From contig JANBRJ010000015.1 of the NCBI GenBank assembly GCA_027577595.1, positions 124,001 to 188,000 on the forward strand: a stretch of DNA of 64,000 nucleotides, written 5' to 3'. Positions 11,736 through 21,565 of this stretch are shown one piece after another. Numbering within the stretch: position 1 is the stretch's first letter; every line of letters begins with the position of its first letter. Both the position numbers and the translations under genes were made by a program. Under the pieces are notes generated by a model. It was not told where the DNA came from, did no database searches, and saw nothing but the letters and a program-made list of their open reading frames with translations. Origin of the DNA: Coemansia sp. RSA 487 (taxonomy: Eukaryota > Kickxellomycota > Kickxellomycetes > Kickxellales > Kickxellaceae).

Positions 11736-12161
11736 ATGAGCTCACTTTCAAATATACCCGCTACCAACAAGAAGATCAACACCAGTAAAACAGCTACTGG
11801 GCTAGACATTACCCTCTACTATTAGAGTACTAAGGAATCTCTTCAAATAAAAGATTGAGGGGGTTCTGGTATTGAAAAGTATAATGCGATTGTAAAAGAG
11901 CTGACGGTGCATGTGTATAATAGTAATGAGAATAATAAAAGGATTGATTGAATTTACATCATGAAGGCTCTGACAAGAGCTAGATTATAATTACTTTGCC
12001 AGACTAGTGAGCTGCAGGCTAAAAGCGTAGTTTTATATGAACCTTGTAAAGGTAGCTTTTGGTGACAGTAAAAAGAAAGAAAAATAACCATTTTACATGA
12101 TGATATGCTTTCAGATGTGGTTTACAGAAATGGTATTCTTATAGGAAAGAAATTCAAATGA
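11736..12161 (+). pseudogene. Decayed protein-coding sequence, family not recognised
   Basis: An ATG (11736) sits 90 nt downstream of TATAAATA. It opens a frame with protein-like composition (MSSLSNIPATNKKINTSK..., later KYNAIVKELTVHVYN and LQAKSVVLYEPCKGSFW) that is broken by several in-frame stops. A further protein-like stretch, ITILHDDMLSDVVYRNGI, follows in another frame. The promoter resembles those of the small genes at 21-23.5 kb. I could not match it to a family. It may be chance, but consistent codon-like composition over about 400 nt with a good promoter suggests a dead gene. Confidence 0.35.
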
Positions 12162-12904
12162 GTAGCAAAAAACAATTACCAGTTTAGGATAAAGACACGG
12201 TAGTATTGTACATTTAGAGAATAAAAGGAAGTTGATTTACTCAGCCAACTGACAATTGTCGCTTTTTTCCTATTATTTTGTACATTTATATGGTTTTCAA
12301 TAAGATTATACATTTATTCAACATCCTTTAGACATATGCAAGATAATATGAAGGTATATAATAGCGAAACTATTGGTTTAGTAGCTGTGTTTAAAAACAC
12401 AATGTGTAGGCAAGATAAAAAAATATAGATGTTGATATATGCCCGTTATTATCCAGCAATGGAAAGTAGTATATTTATTCAAGCAAACCGGCGAGGATGG
12501 AGCTTCCACTGGTCGCTAATTACTAACGTTCTGATTTATCACACGATTAGATTGCAGAGCATAACTGAGCTTGAGCTTTATATTAAGTTGTGGGCATTCT
12601 AAATTTTCCTGTCACCGCTATATTAACCTATAGAGCGGTCACTATTAGCACGATATCTATCTTGTAGAATGCGTAGTGGCTGGTGTGGTGGAACCAACTA
12701 ATATATTTTCCGCTGTATGAAATTCGGAAAAGCATCTGCACAAAAAGCAGAATAGTAAAATTTTTCTGATCCAATAGAATGTATGTTGATCAAACAGCCA
12801 AAAAGTCTCACTCCCTTTCCTGCTTTCTTCTAAACCTCTAATTTTGTTGAATTTCTCTTGTATATACTTTAAAAAAGAAACTTGTACTCTGTCGCTTTAT
12901 AATC

Positions 12905-12912
12905 TATAAAAA
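12905..12912 (+). promoter_or_regulatory. TATA box of the DUF8032 gene
   Basis: TATAAAAA lies 88 nt upstream of the ATG at 12993, a normal distance for a fungal TATA promoter with a short leader. Confidence 0.5.
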
Positions 12913-12992
12913 GGGATCTTTCATTGAACGCGCGTTATTTGTATTCGTTTATAATTTACAAAAAAAAAATTGCCAACCAGAGTTTTGGAGAA

Positions 12993-15900
12993 ATGTGGAC
13001 CCAGACAAAACCACCACGAAACACACAGCAGCCGCCACCACCACCGCCACCCAGTTCGACTATCAGCGAAGAGGGCGCAGAGAGCTGCACACGACGCTTA
13101 CACACTGCTGGAACAGGCAACACCATTGGAAGCGCATTGTCCATGGTTGCGCAGCCGGCCGATGCAGACCTACTAGCTGAGCTTCTTGGGTCGCTGGAGA
13201 AACCAGTGGTTACCATCGGAGGAGACGTTAGTGCCGCTAGCCATACAGACGCAGTGGTTGCAAACACAGCTGGCGATCTTGCGACGCTGGGTGGCCCGAT
13301 CACAACGCAAGCGGTGCTAGATGGGTTGCGCTCGCTAGACGAGTTTGAGCGCCAAGCTGCAGTACACACGGAGGGCACAGATACGGACCATATCGACCAA
13401 CACCACTACCATCGAGGATTCATGGCGGACCTTGAGAACGAGCATCTTTCGGATTCGCTTTTCCGTGCGGTAGCGGCAGCCGGAGGCACGTCCAGTAGTT
13501 TGCATGCAATATCAGTGTCATCGCATACGCCAGCATCGGCGCCTGTGGGCCTTGGGTCGTTTAACGAGGCGGAGCTTTCAGCTGCGCTTGAGCAGATCTA
13601 CTGGGGCTCGCTGGATATCCCGATGGCTGCAACACCTGCAGACGCATCGTCTGCCTTGCCTACGCCTCCATCATCGGCTCCAATTGCGTTGCACACGAAC
13701 ACGCCGGTTCATTCTCACCGCAATATAACTGCAACTACCGCAGATGAAAGCGATGAAAAAGAAGAGTATGAAGAAGACGATGACGACGAAGACGAAGACG
13801 ACAACCCACTCGAGCTTGAGGAGCTTTCGTTGTTCTCGTTGTTCCTCTCTGATATGGCGGCATTCGAGGGATTTCTGGACAGTCTTAGTTTGAACCAGCT
13901 CCGGCAGTGCGCAGCAACGGTCAACAGTGTGCTTGTGCGCAGAGAAAGCGGCATACAACAGCAGACAATAGCCTCTAACAAAAAAAAGCGTCACAGAGCG
14001 GGAAAGTCCGTGGATATATCGCCCGAACCAGCTACTGCTGCCAGCCCGACAGTGCTGCCTACAGCAGAACAAACCAGAAGCAGCGATACAGAGCTTTCAG
14101 CGCTGTCGCAGCCTACGCTGGCGCTGCTGCGCGAATGGCTGCCACCTTCGACTGCGGACTGCGTCATTACTGCGCTGCAGTCGGCAGATCTGCCACGTTT
14201 CGAATCTTCAGCAAACGTCCAAGGGTCAAGCTCTGAGAGAGTAGATGATCAGACAGCGGGAGTCGTAGTATCTGCTAGCAGCAGCAACAACAACAGCAGT
14301 AACAACAACAACAACAACAACAACAACAACGGAGCCGCAGAACCAAGAAGCAGTGCTGTAGACGCAGCAAACAACAGCACAGCGGATGATGCAAGTGGGG
14401 CAGATAATACCAACGATCCCCTAGTCGAGACTGACAGCAATGGCACGCCGTGGCTGGGGTTTGTGTATGCACAAAAGGGCAAGCCGCAAAGGTATCGCAT
14501 TCGCATCGACATCGACCGAGCGCCAGCAACAGCGATCCCCAGCAGCTTCAAGCAGAACAACTGTGTCTACCCGCGCGCCAACTGCACCCGTGCTAACTAC
14601 CGCGGAAACCGATGGAACTACGAGACCGAATGCAATGCGCTCGGGTGGAAGCTGGCATTCCTCAACCAGGAGCAGCTTTCTGCGCGACGTGGGCTGCTGC
14701 AGACTGCAGTCAACAATTACCGCACAATGGTTGCCGGCCGCAAGAGCCGCCGTATCACCAGAATGGAGAAGGCTGAGCGCACTCAGGCATCCGGATCATC
14801 AGCTAGTGTCGGAACTAGCTCTTCTGCAAAGAAACGCCCGCTGTCGCTGGATGAACCCTCGCTTGAGCGTGCCGATATCACAGAGAGTGCAAGCGACAAG
14901 CGCCCCAAACCAAATTCGGCCCCAAAGACACCATTGTCGCCGGCACCATCCTCGCCACTACCGTCACAGGCGTCGCAGAGTGCCAAGTGCCTGACGCTAA
15001 GTGCTTATGTCAACGGAAAGTTTTCACGGATCCGCATCAACGTCGATATAGGCAGCATGGGCGACGCAGCTGTAGACACGCGGTTCAAGCGCGATCACGC
15101 AGTGTTTCCGCGCGCTCTGGATGCGCCGCGCACGCGATACGGAGTGCTGCTGCAGGGCCGATGGGAATTTGAACATACATGCAACGAGCTGGCGTGGCGG
15201 CTGGCGTGGCTGAACAAGACCAGGCTGCGCGGCCGCAAACTGCTTGTGCAGCGCTGCATCGATGCGTATCGTGCGCGGTTTGCAGCTCCGCCATGGCCGC
15301 TGCTGTCCTGCCATACTCAGCTGATGGGTGGGTCCGTTGACCATCGCTTTTTCGACTACTGGCGTCCACGCCCTGGCAGCAGATCGCTGACGCAAAGCGC
15401 ATCTCCGGAAAAAGCTGCTGCCCTGGTCTCAGTTTCCGTGCCTGCAAGCATTCCGTCGTCGCCTAGCTCCTCGGAGACCGGATCGGCTGCGCGTGTGCGT
15501 GCGATTCGGCCACGGTCGTCTGCACCTGCCACGGTTGCTGCCGCTCCAAACAAGGCGCGGGCTGTTCCGGCCAGCCCCCTACCTCCGCTCAACTCACCTG
15601 GTCTTCAGCAGAAGCAACAACAGCCAACACCTCAGAAGAAACTGCCAACAGCATTGCCCAAGCCTGTGCGTCCTCGGCCCGTGGCTCGTCCGCAACCTTG
15701 CTCTCCACCACCAGCACCATGCAGACCAGAGCCTGCAACGGCTCCAACAACCCCGTCACGACCCATGACAGCCCAGCCGCAGCCACCGCTGCGTAGTCCT
15801 GGTGTGCGGCCTCCTCCTACCAAAGCTATTCAGCGTACTGTGTCAGCATCGGTAGCAGCGGCAGCACCAGCAGCACCAGCAGCACCAGCAGCCACAATAT

Positions 15901-16568
15901 CCACCCCAAAGCCCAGAGAAAACGCTCCAGCGGCCGTGTCAAAAGTTATTCGCCCCAATCTTCCTCCCCCGTCTGCAAACGCAGGACCGCGACCAGCGAC
16001 AGCTACGCCGCACAGACCGCCTGCCCCAGCTTCTATCAAGTCCTCCCCCACACATCATCCCCGGCCTGCTGCCGCATTAGGCAAGAGAGCCAGCGAGAAG
16101 TTGATTCAGAACCAGTCAGGATCTGTGTTACCGCCTCCGCAGACGCCAGGGCAGAAAGCTCCAGCAAAAGCTGCACCACAATCACCTAAACCATTAGCAC
16201 TAGTATCGATACCCCAGGTTCACCCTGCTGCTGCAAAGCCTGTGCCTAGGACGCCAGCAATAACTAGCTCATCTGGCGCAAAGAATTCAAATCTGTCGGC
16301 AAAGTCGGCAAAGGCGCAGGCAGCGGCAAACATGCTAACAGATGTTCTGCGGCAACTATCGAAGAGCGACCCGTCACTGGAGACGCTGACGGGGATGCTA
16401 GAGAAAAAGAATGCACCATCAGCGAACCGCATTGCTGGTGAAGCAAGCAATGCTGTGGCCCAGAATGTTCGTCTTGGTGGGCGAGGAGCAGGTATAGACG
16501 ATCATGTGCCGCTGGATGCAAAGGTTGCAGAGCTGGAAAAGCTTATAATCGACCTTCAAAAAGAGTAA
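12993..16568 (+). CDS. Large disordered protein with two DUF8032 domains
   Basis: 1191 residues, no intron seen; function unknown. The first ATG in the frame after the TATA box is 12993. The N-terminal half is disordered, with an acidic run (about 255-270) and a poly-Asn tract (near 430-447) encoded by an AAC repeat. DUF8032-like copy 1 lies at about residues 486-580, with YRIRIDID, NNCVYPRANCTRANYRGNRW and LGWKLAFLN. Copy 2 lies at about 665-765, with RIRINVDI, HAVFPRALDAPRTRYG, GRWEFEHTCNELAWRLAWLN and LLVQRCIDAYRARF. Copy 2 has a short insertion before GRW and has lost the NCVYPRAN core. A Pro/Ala-rich linker (about 840-1110) and a short C-terminal coiled coil (LDAKVAELEKLIIDLQKE) follow. 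DUF8032 proteins are fungal and often nuclear-looking; a DNA- or chromatin-related role is only a guess. Confidence 0.8.
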   Translation: MWTQTKPPRNTQQPPPPPPPSSTISEEGAESCTRRLHTAGTGNTIGSALSMVAQPADADLLAELLGSLEKPVVTIGGDVSAASHTDAVVANTAGDLATLGGPITTQAVLDGLRSLDEFERQAAVHTEGTDTDHIDQHHYHRGFMADLENEHLSDSLFRAVAAAGGTSSSLHAISVSSHTPASAPVGLGSFNEAELSAALEQIYWGSLDIPMAATPADASSALPTPPSSAPIALHTNTPVHSHRNITATTADESDEKEEYEEDDDDEDEDDNPLELEELSLFSLFLSDMAAFEGFLDSLSLNQLRQCAATVNSVLVRRESGIQQQTIASNKKKRHRAGKSVDISPEPATAASPTVLPTAEQTRSSDTELSALSQPTLALLREWLPPSTADCVITALQSADLPRFESSANVQGSSSERVDDQTAGVVVSASSSNNNSSNNNNNNNNNNGAAEPRSSAVDAANNSTADDASGADNTNDPLVETDSNGTPWLGFVYAQKGKPQRYRIRIDIDRAPATAIPSSFKQNNCVYPRANCTRANYRGNRWNYETECNALGWKLAFLNQEQLSARRGLLQTAVNNYRTMVAGRKSRRITRMEKAERTQASGSSASVGTSSSAKKRPLSLDEPSLERADITESASDKRPKPNSAPKTPLSPAPSSPLPSQASQSAKCLTLSAYVNGKFSRIRINVDIGSMGDAAVDTRFKRDHAVFPRALDAPRTRYGVLLQGRWEFEHTCNELAWRLAWLNKTRLRGRKLLVQRCIDAYRARFAAPPWPLLSCHTQLMGGSVDHRFFDYWRPRPGSRSLTQSASPEKAAALVSVSVPASIPSSPSSSETGSAARVRAIRPRSSAPATVAAAPNKARAVPASPLPPLNSPGLQQKQQQPTPQKKLPTALPKPVRPRPVARPQPCSPPPAPCRPEPATAPTTPSRPMTAQPQPPLRSPGVRPPPTKAIQRTVSASVAAAAPAAPAAPAATISTPKPRENAPAAVSKVIRPNLPPPSANAGPRPATATPHRPPAPASIKSSPTHHPRPAAALGKRASEKLIQNQSGSVLPPPQTPGQKAPAKAAPQSPKPLALVSIPQVHPAAAKPVPRTPAITSSSGAKNSNLSAKSAKAQAAANMLTDVLRQLSKSDPSLETLTGMLEKKNAPSANRIAGEASNAVAQNVRLGGRGAGIDDHVPLDAKVAELEKLIIDLQKE
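14281..14331 (+). repeat. AAC trinucleotide repeat (poly-Asn)
   Basis: An interrupted CAA/AAC repeat inside the DUF8032 gene encodes a Ser/Asn run with about ten consecutive Asn. Such tracts vary in length between strains. Confidence 0.9.
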
Positions 16569-16822
16569 ACTGTGAACCGATTGGATAAGTCAGCCAAAGC
16601 GTAGATCAAAATGCGGACCCAATGCAATGCAGTGCCCAGCTTGTGGGTTCTTTCCCTTCTCTTCTCTGCTCCCTCTCCCCTACTATTTTTATTCTTTGTT
16701 GTTTATCTCGGCTGTATTATCTAGGAATCTAGACACTTTGAGCACGGATTGTATTTTATTTCAGCGGTTATCAAGGATTCGCTACACTTATTTATCTCTT
16801 GTTAGTAAACAGAGTATTGGCA

Positions 16823-17776
16823 ATGTCGTTTGCATCGCTTATATCGCTTCCGCAAAGAAGCAGCTTTAAAGTCTGTGGGGAGCTGCGGGAGGTCTTATTC
16901 TGGCCGTGCACCAGTGGTCGACCACGTGCAGTGCTGCTGCTGATTCCAGGCAACCCAGGACTGATCGACTTTTACATCGACTTTTGCAACGAGCTACACG
17001 CGCAATTCCCCAAGGAACTTGACATCATCGGCACATCACACTTGGGCCACACGCGGTTCAACGACAATCGTGGACAAAAGCACCGGAGCACAAAGCCATA
17101 TGGATTGGAAGATCAAGTAACCAACATGTTGGCAATGTTTGACCAGATTGACCAAACGTACATGCACCTACAGCCACGGATGCTGCTGTGCGGACATAGT
17201 GTTGGATGTTACGTGGCACAGCGCATCGTAGCAGAGCGTACGGACCGGGTGCATCGCGTTTTCAGTCTGTTTCCGGCTATTGACAAGATCGCAGACACGC
17301 CACGTGGGAAACAGCTCTGGCTCCTATTCCGCCCCGGTGCACGGCAGCTGGTGGCAGCAGCAGTCGATATGCTTCGTTGGCTGCTCCCGACACGTGCGAT
17401 CTTCAAATTAGCATCACTGTCTAAAAGCCTAGGCGAAAGCAACACCCGTGTAGTGGTAGATAAGATGCTCCATGGACCGTGTATCAATAGTATATTGAAG
17501 ATGGCGGTTGATGAGATGCAGAAGATCGTGGAGGTTGATGAGGATTTGTATGCGAAGGAGGGTGAAAAGTTTGTCATGTACTACGGGACCAACGATATGT
17601 GGGTGCCCAAGGATCGGTATATAAAGATGCGCAACATTAATACAAAGGGTATCGTAAGACTGTGTAACCTTGGCATTTCGCATGCGTTTGTCACTACACA
17701 TTCGGCGGAGATGGCGCGTGTTATGATCGAGATGCTAACTAAAGATAAGCTGGGTGCCGAGATGCAAAAGGCCTAG
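16823..17776 (+). CDS. LDAH-like lipid-droplet serine hydrolase
   Basis: Alpha/beta-hydrolase of the lipid-droplet-associated hydrolase (LDAH, C2orf43/DUF2305) family; acts on lipid esters at droplets. 317 residues, close to the family norm of about 300-330. The oxyanion-side motif LLLIPGNPGLIDFY is near residue 50. The nucleophile is in LLCGHSVGCYV (Ser126), a candidate acid is in YYGTNDMWVP, and the catalytic His is in GISHAFVTTH (about His287). A hydrophobic stretch near residues 178-200 may help membrane contact. The ATG at 16823 was preferred over an upstream in-frame TTG. It lies 254 bp downstream of the DUF8032 gene on the same strand. Confidence 0.87.
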   Translation: MSFASLISLPQRSSFKVCGELREVLFWPCTSGRPRAVLLLIPGNPGLIDFYIDFCNELHAQFPKELDIIGTSHLGHTRFNDNRGQKHRSTKPYGLEDQVTNMLAMFDQIDQTYMHLQPRMLLCGHSVGCYVAQRIVAERTDRVHRVFSLFPAIDKIADTPRGKQLWLLFRPGARQLVAAAVDMLRWLLPTRAIFKLASLSKSLGESNTRVVVDKMLHGPCINSILKMAVDEMQKIVEVDEDLYAKEGEKFVMYYGTNDMWVPKDRYIKMRNINTKGIVRLCNLGISHAFVTTHSAEMARVMIEMLTKDKLGAEMQKA

Positions 17777-18125
17777 AACCTCATCATCCCATCCCTTTCT
17801 CACTTTGCTTGGGCATTTTTAATCGATTCTTTACTGTTAACCTTTTTTATACAAACATCTTTTATACAAACTTATGGTGGCGGTGGCGGTGGTGGTAGTG
17901 ATGATGAAAGGAGGGAAAAGTGGAAAAAAAAAAAAAAACTTGAGCCAAACACTATATGGCTTACTCTGGATGCGAAAAAGTGTTCCAAAAAGCAGTCCCT
18001 TATTTCATCCATTCGCGAGCCATGTATAGGTGAAAACTCCTTTCTTCTCTTCCATATTTCGATTCTGCCTTATTTCGCACTTCTTTTATTTTCTTTTCCC
18101 CCTTCCGAAATCCGTTTATAAGAGG
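17777..18125. other. Spacer with GGT/GGC microsatellite
   Basis: This is the 3' UTR of the hydrolase and the promoter of the PDI gene. It contains a short GGTGGC repeat (about 17874-17898) and a poly-A run (about 17927-17938). The last 100 nt are pyrimidine-rich, as is common before fungal start sites. Confidence 0.5.
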
Positions 18126-20447
18126 ATGCTGCTTAAAAAACTACTTTTAAGTGCCTTGCTTCTAACACTTGGACAGGCGTTCGCCCAAGGCGCACCAGTA
18201 GGCGCCAAAACACATATCCTGGACAAGAACAATTTCGAGTCAACAACAAAGCAAGGGACATGGATAGTGAAGCATTTTTCGCCTATGTGTCCGCACTGCC
18301 GGTCGTTCAAGCCAAAGTGGGACAACGCAATGGAGGCGCGTGCCCAGAAATTGGCTGACCAAGATGTGCATTTCGGCGAACTCGACTGCTACGAAAACTA
18401 CAAACTGTGCAACCAAATCGGAGTGACTGCGTGGCCTGCGGTTATAGCGTTCAGCGACGGGAAGCGGTTTGCATACATGGAGGGCGATAAGACTGAGGAA
18501 GAGGCGCTTGACTTTATCGACAAAGCTGTAGAAGACCGCCACCACCAGTCGGATACGGTGGTGGGTGCGCAGAGAAAGTACACTGAGAATAGCGTTGTTT
18601 TGGACGCAGCCAATTATACGCAGCATGCGCATAGCGGTGTGTGGCTGGTCAAGCACTACTCACCCTATTGTCCGCACTGCAACGATATGAAGCCCGAGTG
18701 GATCAGGATGACCGACGAGCTGGCTGCAGACTTGGCCAAGGACGGGATCCTCTTCGGCGAAGTCAACTGCCTCGATAACCGCAAGCTCTGCGAAACTAAC
18801 CTTGTCGACGGGTTCCCGACAATCAACCTGTTTGTCGATGGCAGGTTTGTCGAGGAAATGGTCGTCAAGTACACGTACGAGTACATGAAGAACTATGCGG
18901 CCAAGCTGCCGAAGCGCCTGAAGAGCGGGGAGCTGGACAAATCCCCTGAGCCTGTGGTGGCCAACGACAACCGCGACTGGGACGATATGGACGACAGTGA
19001 TTTGGCCAAGCAGCAGGCGCTGCAGCAGCAGAATGCCGTGAAGCACGACCCATCCAAAGACGATGCGGCTCGTGATGCTTTGGCCGAGAAGCCCAACGCT
19101 GAGGCGAACAACACAGAGCAAGACAACCCGAAGAAGGAGGGCGAGCTCGGCGCAGCCATCGACAAGCATGACGACGCCCCAGTGTACAACGCTGAAGGCG
19201 CTGTTGTTGCACTGACAAACGAGAACTTTGCCGAGAAGACTGCCAAGGGCCCGTGGTTCATCAAGTTCTATGCCGACTGGTGCCCGCACTGCCAGCAGCT
19301 GGCGCCTGTGTGGGAGAAACTGGCCGACTCTGTCAAGGGTCGCATCAACATCGGCAAGGTCAACTGCGAGGAAACCGGCTCGCTGTGCTCGAAGCACGGC
19401 GTCCAAGGCTACCCGACGCTCAAGATGCTGTGGGAGGGCGAAACCAACGACTACAAAGGCAGCCGCGACTTCGATAACCTCCTCGACTATGTCGACCGCA
19501 TGCTGGCCCACCCTATCGACGCCCAGTCTGCCGACGATCTGCATCGCATGCAAAAGGAGCACGAGGTAGTGTTTGTCTTTGCGCACGATGCCAAGGACTC
19601 AACCGCCCGCACAACCACTGCCCTGGCGCGTGTCAAGGCCAACGCAAAGAAAATGTTCCTGTCCAAGCAGCTGCTGATTGCTGGCTCCACAGAGCTTGCG
19701 CACCAGATCTTGCCTGACCAAAATGACCAGTCGCTTCCCGTGCTTGTCGCACTGAAGGACGGAAAGACCACTACTTTCGGCGGCCTTTTGACCAGCGACG
19801 ATGACCTGCGCGAGTGGTTCTACGCCGAGCGCTTCTCGATGCTTCCGGAGCTGAGCCGCGAGAACGCGGATGGCCTGTTCTACGATTCCGACTACTTGGT
19901 TCTTGCCGTCCTCGATTCGTCCCAGGGTCTCGACTACATGAAACACTACCGCGACGTGGTCCGTTCTGCGGCTGCCATGCACCAGCGCGACAAGGATACT
20001 GGTGGAGAGCAAAAGTCGGCAACTGTGCGGTTTACGTGGGTTGATGGCAACAAGTGGGAAGGCTACATTGAGCGCGTGTTCCGTATACGCCGCGCCAGTT
20101 GGCCCGCCATCGTCATTGCGCAGCCTAACGAAGATAGATACTACGTCGCTGACGCACGCAGCCAGCCGATTGAGCCATCAAAGATGGGTATCTTTATGGC
20201 TGTGCGCGACGCTATGGCTGGAAAACTCCGGTACGAGACGAACAAGTCTATTATCATGCGTGCCGCTCATGGCGTGGCATGGGCCGTAAAGTCCGTCTGG
20301 CTAGTGCTGTTCGGCTCGCCCCTGCGTATTTTGGTATCGGTGTCGGTTATTGCTCTATTTGTCTGTTTTGTGCTTAGACGTGGAAGAGGCGGCAGAAGAA
20401 GAAGGCTTTCGACTATTGGGCCGGAGAACTTGGTCAAAGCAGACTAG
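18126..20447 (+). CDS. Membrane-anchored protein disulfide isomerase, three thioredoxin domains
   Basis: 773-residue ER oxidoreductase that should form or rearrange disulfides in secretory proteins. The signal peptide MLLKKLLLSALLLTLGQAFA is followed by three thioredoxin domains, each with an identical CPHC active site, at about Cys55, Cys182 and Cys386 (FSPMCPHCR, YSPYCPHCN, ADWCPHCQ). A charged Asp/Glu/Lys linker separates domains 2 and 3. A redox-inactive thioredoxin-like region follows (about 460-700). Near residues 727-752 there is one membrane segment (LRILVSVSVIALFVCFVL) and then a basic tail, RRGRGGRRRRLS, with no KDEL-type signal. This resembles yeast Eps1 and animal TMX-type PDIs. 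The ATG at 18126 was chosen because it begins the signal peptide; the upstream in-frame codon is GTG. Confidence 0.9.
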   Translation: MLLKKLLLSALLLTLGQAFAQGAPVGAKTHILDKNNFESTTKQGTWIVKHFSPMCPHCRSFKPKWDNAMEARAQKLADQDVHFGELDCYENYKLCNQIGVTAWPAVIAFSDGKRFAYMEGDKTEEEALDFIDKAVEDRHHQSDTVVGAQRKYTENSVVLDAANYTQHAHSGVWLVKHYSPYCPHCNDMKPEWIRMTDELAADLAKDGILFGEVNCLDNRKLCETNLVDGFPTINLFVDGRFVEEMVVKYTYEYMKNYAAKLPKRLKSGELDKSPEPVVANDNRDWDDMDDSDLAKQQALQQQNAVKHDPSKDDAARDALAEKPNAEANNTEQDNPKKEGELGAAIDKHDDAPVYNAEGAVVALTNENFAEKTAKGPWFIKFYADWCPHCQQLAPVWEKLADSVKGRINIGKVNCEETGSLCSKHGVQGYPTLKMLWEGETNDYKGSRDFDNLLDYVDRMLAHPIDAQSADDLHRMQKEHEVVFVFAHDAKDSTARTTTALARVKANAKKMFLSKQLLIAGSTELAHQILPDQNDQSLPVLVALKDGKTTTFGGLLTSDDDLREWFYAERFSMLPELSRENADGLFYDSDYLVLAVLDSSQGLDYMKHYRDVVRSAAAMHQRDKDTGGEQKSATVRFTWVDGNKWEGYIERVFRIRRASWPAIVIAQPNEDRYYVADARSQPIEPSKMGIFMAVRDAMAGKLRYETNKSIIMRAAHGVAWAVKSVWLVLFGSPLRILVSVSVIALFVCFVLRRGRGGRRRRLSTIGPENLVKAD

Positions 20448-20995
20448 TCCCAAATGATTTTGTCTTTCAGTTTCTCATCTTTTCAATATCATCTTTTCTC
20501 TTAGAACGCTCAGAGATGTATGGATTAGAATTTCGCCTTTTCTCTAACACCGCATATACTCGTGATTTTTTTTAAAAAAAAAAGGCACTACAGAGAAGAA
20601 AGAGGTTGGCAGAGCAGCATTGGTACACTATTGGCAGTCGCTCAAAGCGCAGCATCTTTTTGGCTAAAGGCCAACCTTTTGTAACAAAGACGATACATTT
20701 TTCTTTTTGTATCTTTTTGACCAAACAAGTGAAAAATATTAATTGCAACAGCCTTTTCTTTTGGAAAATTATAGGTGCTGTTGACTTTAAGCAATTACTT
20801 TCCCTTCTAGATTTGTATTTCTTGAACAGCTCTAGAAAAATTACATATAAATAGGCCGGGTTCTCAAGTTTTGTCACCTGTTTGCATTTGCTTTTTCTTC
20901 CACATCTGGCATATTCTGTTTTTTTAGACATCTCATCAGCTGAACTTGCATTTCTTTATTTTCCACTGAAACTTGACCTGTAACTAAAAAAAGCA
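20448..20995. other. AT-rich spacer before the small-gene cluster
   Basis: 3' UTR of the PDI gene, then an AT-rich promoter for the first small gene, with TATAAATA at 20846-20853. An open frame on the opposite strand (20931-20572) has no recognisable features and I do not call it. Confidence 0.5.
20846..20853 (+). promoter_or_regulatory. TATA box of small gene 1
   Basis: TATAAATA lies 150 nt before the ATG at 20996. The leader contains TTCCACATCT, also present in the leader of small gene 3, which suggests that promoter and gene were duplicated together. Confidence 0.5.
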
Positions 20996-21253
20996 ATGAT
21001 TCCTGGTTGTAAAACAAAGATAACTCCTCTAAAGGGACTACAGTACTCGCTTGCTAAAGCTACCGAGAAGGTTAAAGAAAAACACAAGGTCTATGGGTAT
21101 AAGGGTACTCCTGCTGAAATTATTAGCAGTTCTATGATGAAAAACGGACATACCAACTCTTCTGACAATATGGAGGAATATATCTACTATGCAGATGAAA
21201 AGCCATGCAATTATGAATATATATGCAAGAAAATAAAGTCTGCAAATAAATAG
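20996..21253 (+). CDS. Small orphan-family protein, copy 1 of 3
   Basis: 85 residues, intronless, function unknown. It shares with the two genes downstream (22439 and 23539) the core Y-x-Y-x-G-T-P-x-x-[IV]-I-x-x-S-[MI]-[MVI]-K-N-G-H, a YYA/YY strand, and a terminal [YF]-x-x-I-C-x-[KR]-I. Here the core reads VYGYKGTPAEIISSSMMKNGH and the end reads YEYICKKIKSANK. No signal peptide or membrane segment is visible; the protein is Lys-rich. The alternation of a beta pair, a helix and another strand could be a small beta-grasp fold; this is inference only. Conservation of the core across copies of differing sequence shows that these are real proteins. Confidence 0.7.
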   Translation: MIPGCKTKITPLKGLQYSLAKATEKVKEKHKVYGYKGTPAEIISSSMMKNGHTNSSDNMEEYIYYADEKPCNYEYICKKIKSANK

Positions 21254-21565
21254 TTTTCATAATACGATACTAATGTGTGGGTTAGAAACATGAGTATTGT
21301 TTTGAGGTACAAGAATAACAATCTAAAGCAAATGTTAGGAAGTGTTAGTACATAAAGAAATTAAAGGGCATATCGTTATACTCTTTCTGTTTTGCGTGGT
21401 TCGGAAATAAATTTTACTTCATACTTTAAATTTTCACGAAATTGAATGAAAATGGTCTTTTCCAATTGCAAACACGAATCATTTTGACTTGTATAGGCTT
21501 ACACCTTTTAGTGCAGTTTATATCTACATGCTATTGTTTTAAATAGTTTACTAGTGTAAATATAT

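Larger units (their letters stand above)
11059..12992. other. AT-rich intergenic gap
   Basis: About 1.9 kb without an intact gene. It contains a TATA box (11645-11652) about 90 nt before a decayed reading frame (11736-12161, separate entry). At the right end is a TATA box (12905-12912) about 80 nt before the DUF8032 gene. The rest is AT-rich and I recognise nothing in it. Confidence 0.6.

Noticed and set aside
11059-12992. Search for tRNA, rRNA, CRISPR or transposon ends in the long spacers
   Set aside because: I saw no tRNA T-loop/anticodon arrangement, no direct-repeat array, and no inverted terminal repeats; a tool-based scan could still find a tRNA I missed.
20572-20931. 119-codon minus-strand frame between the PDI gene and small gene 1
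   Set aside because: Composition follows the AT-rich DNA, no conserved motif, and it overlaps the promoter of small gene 1.
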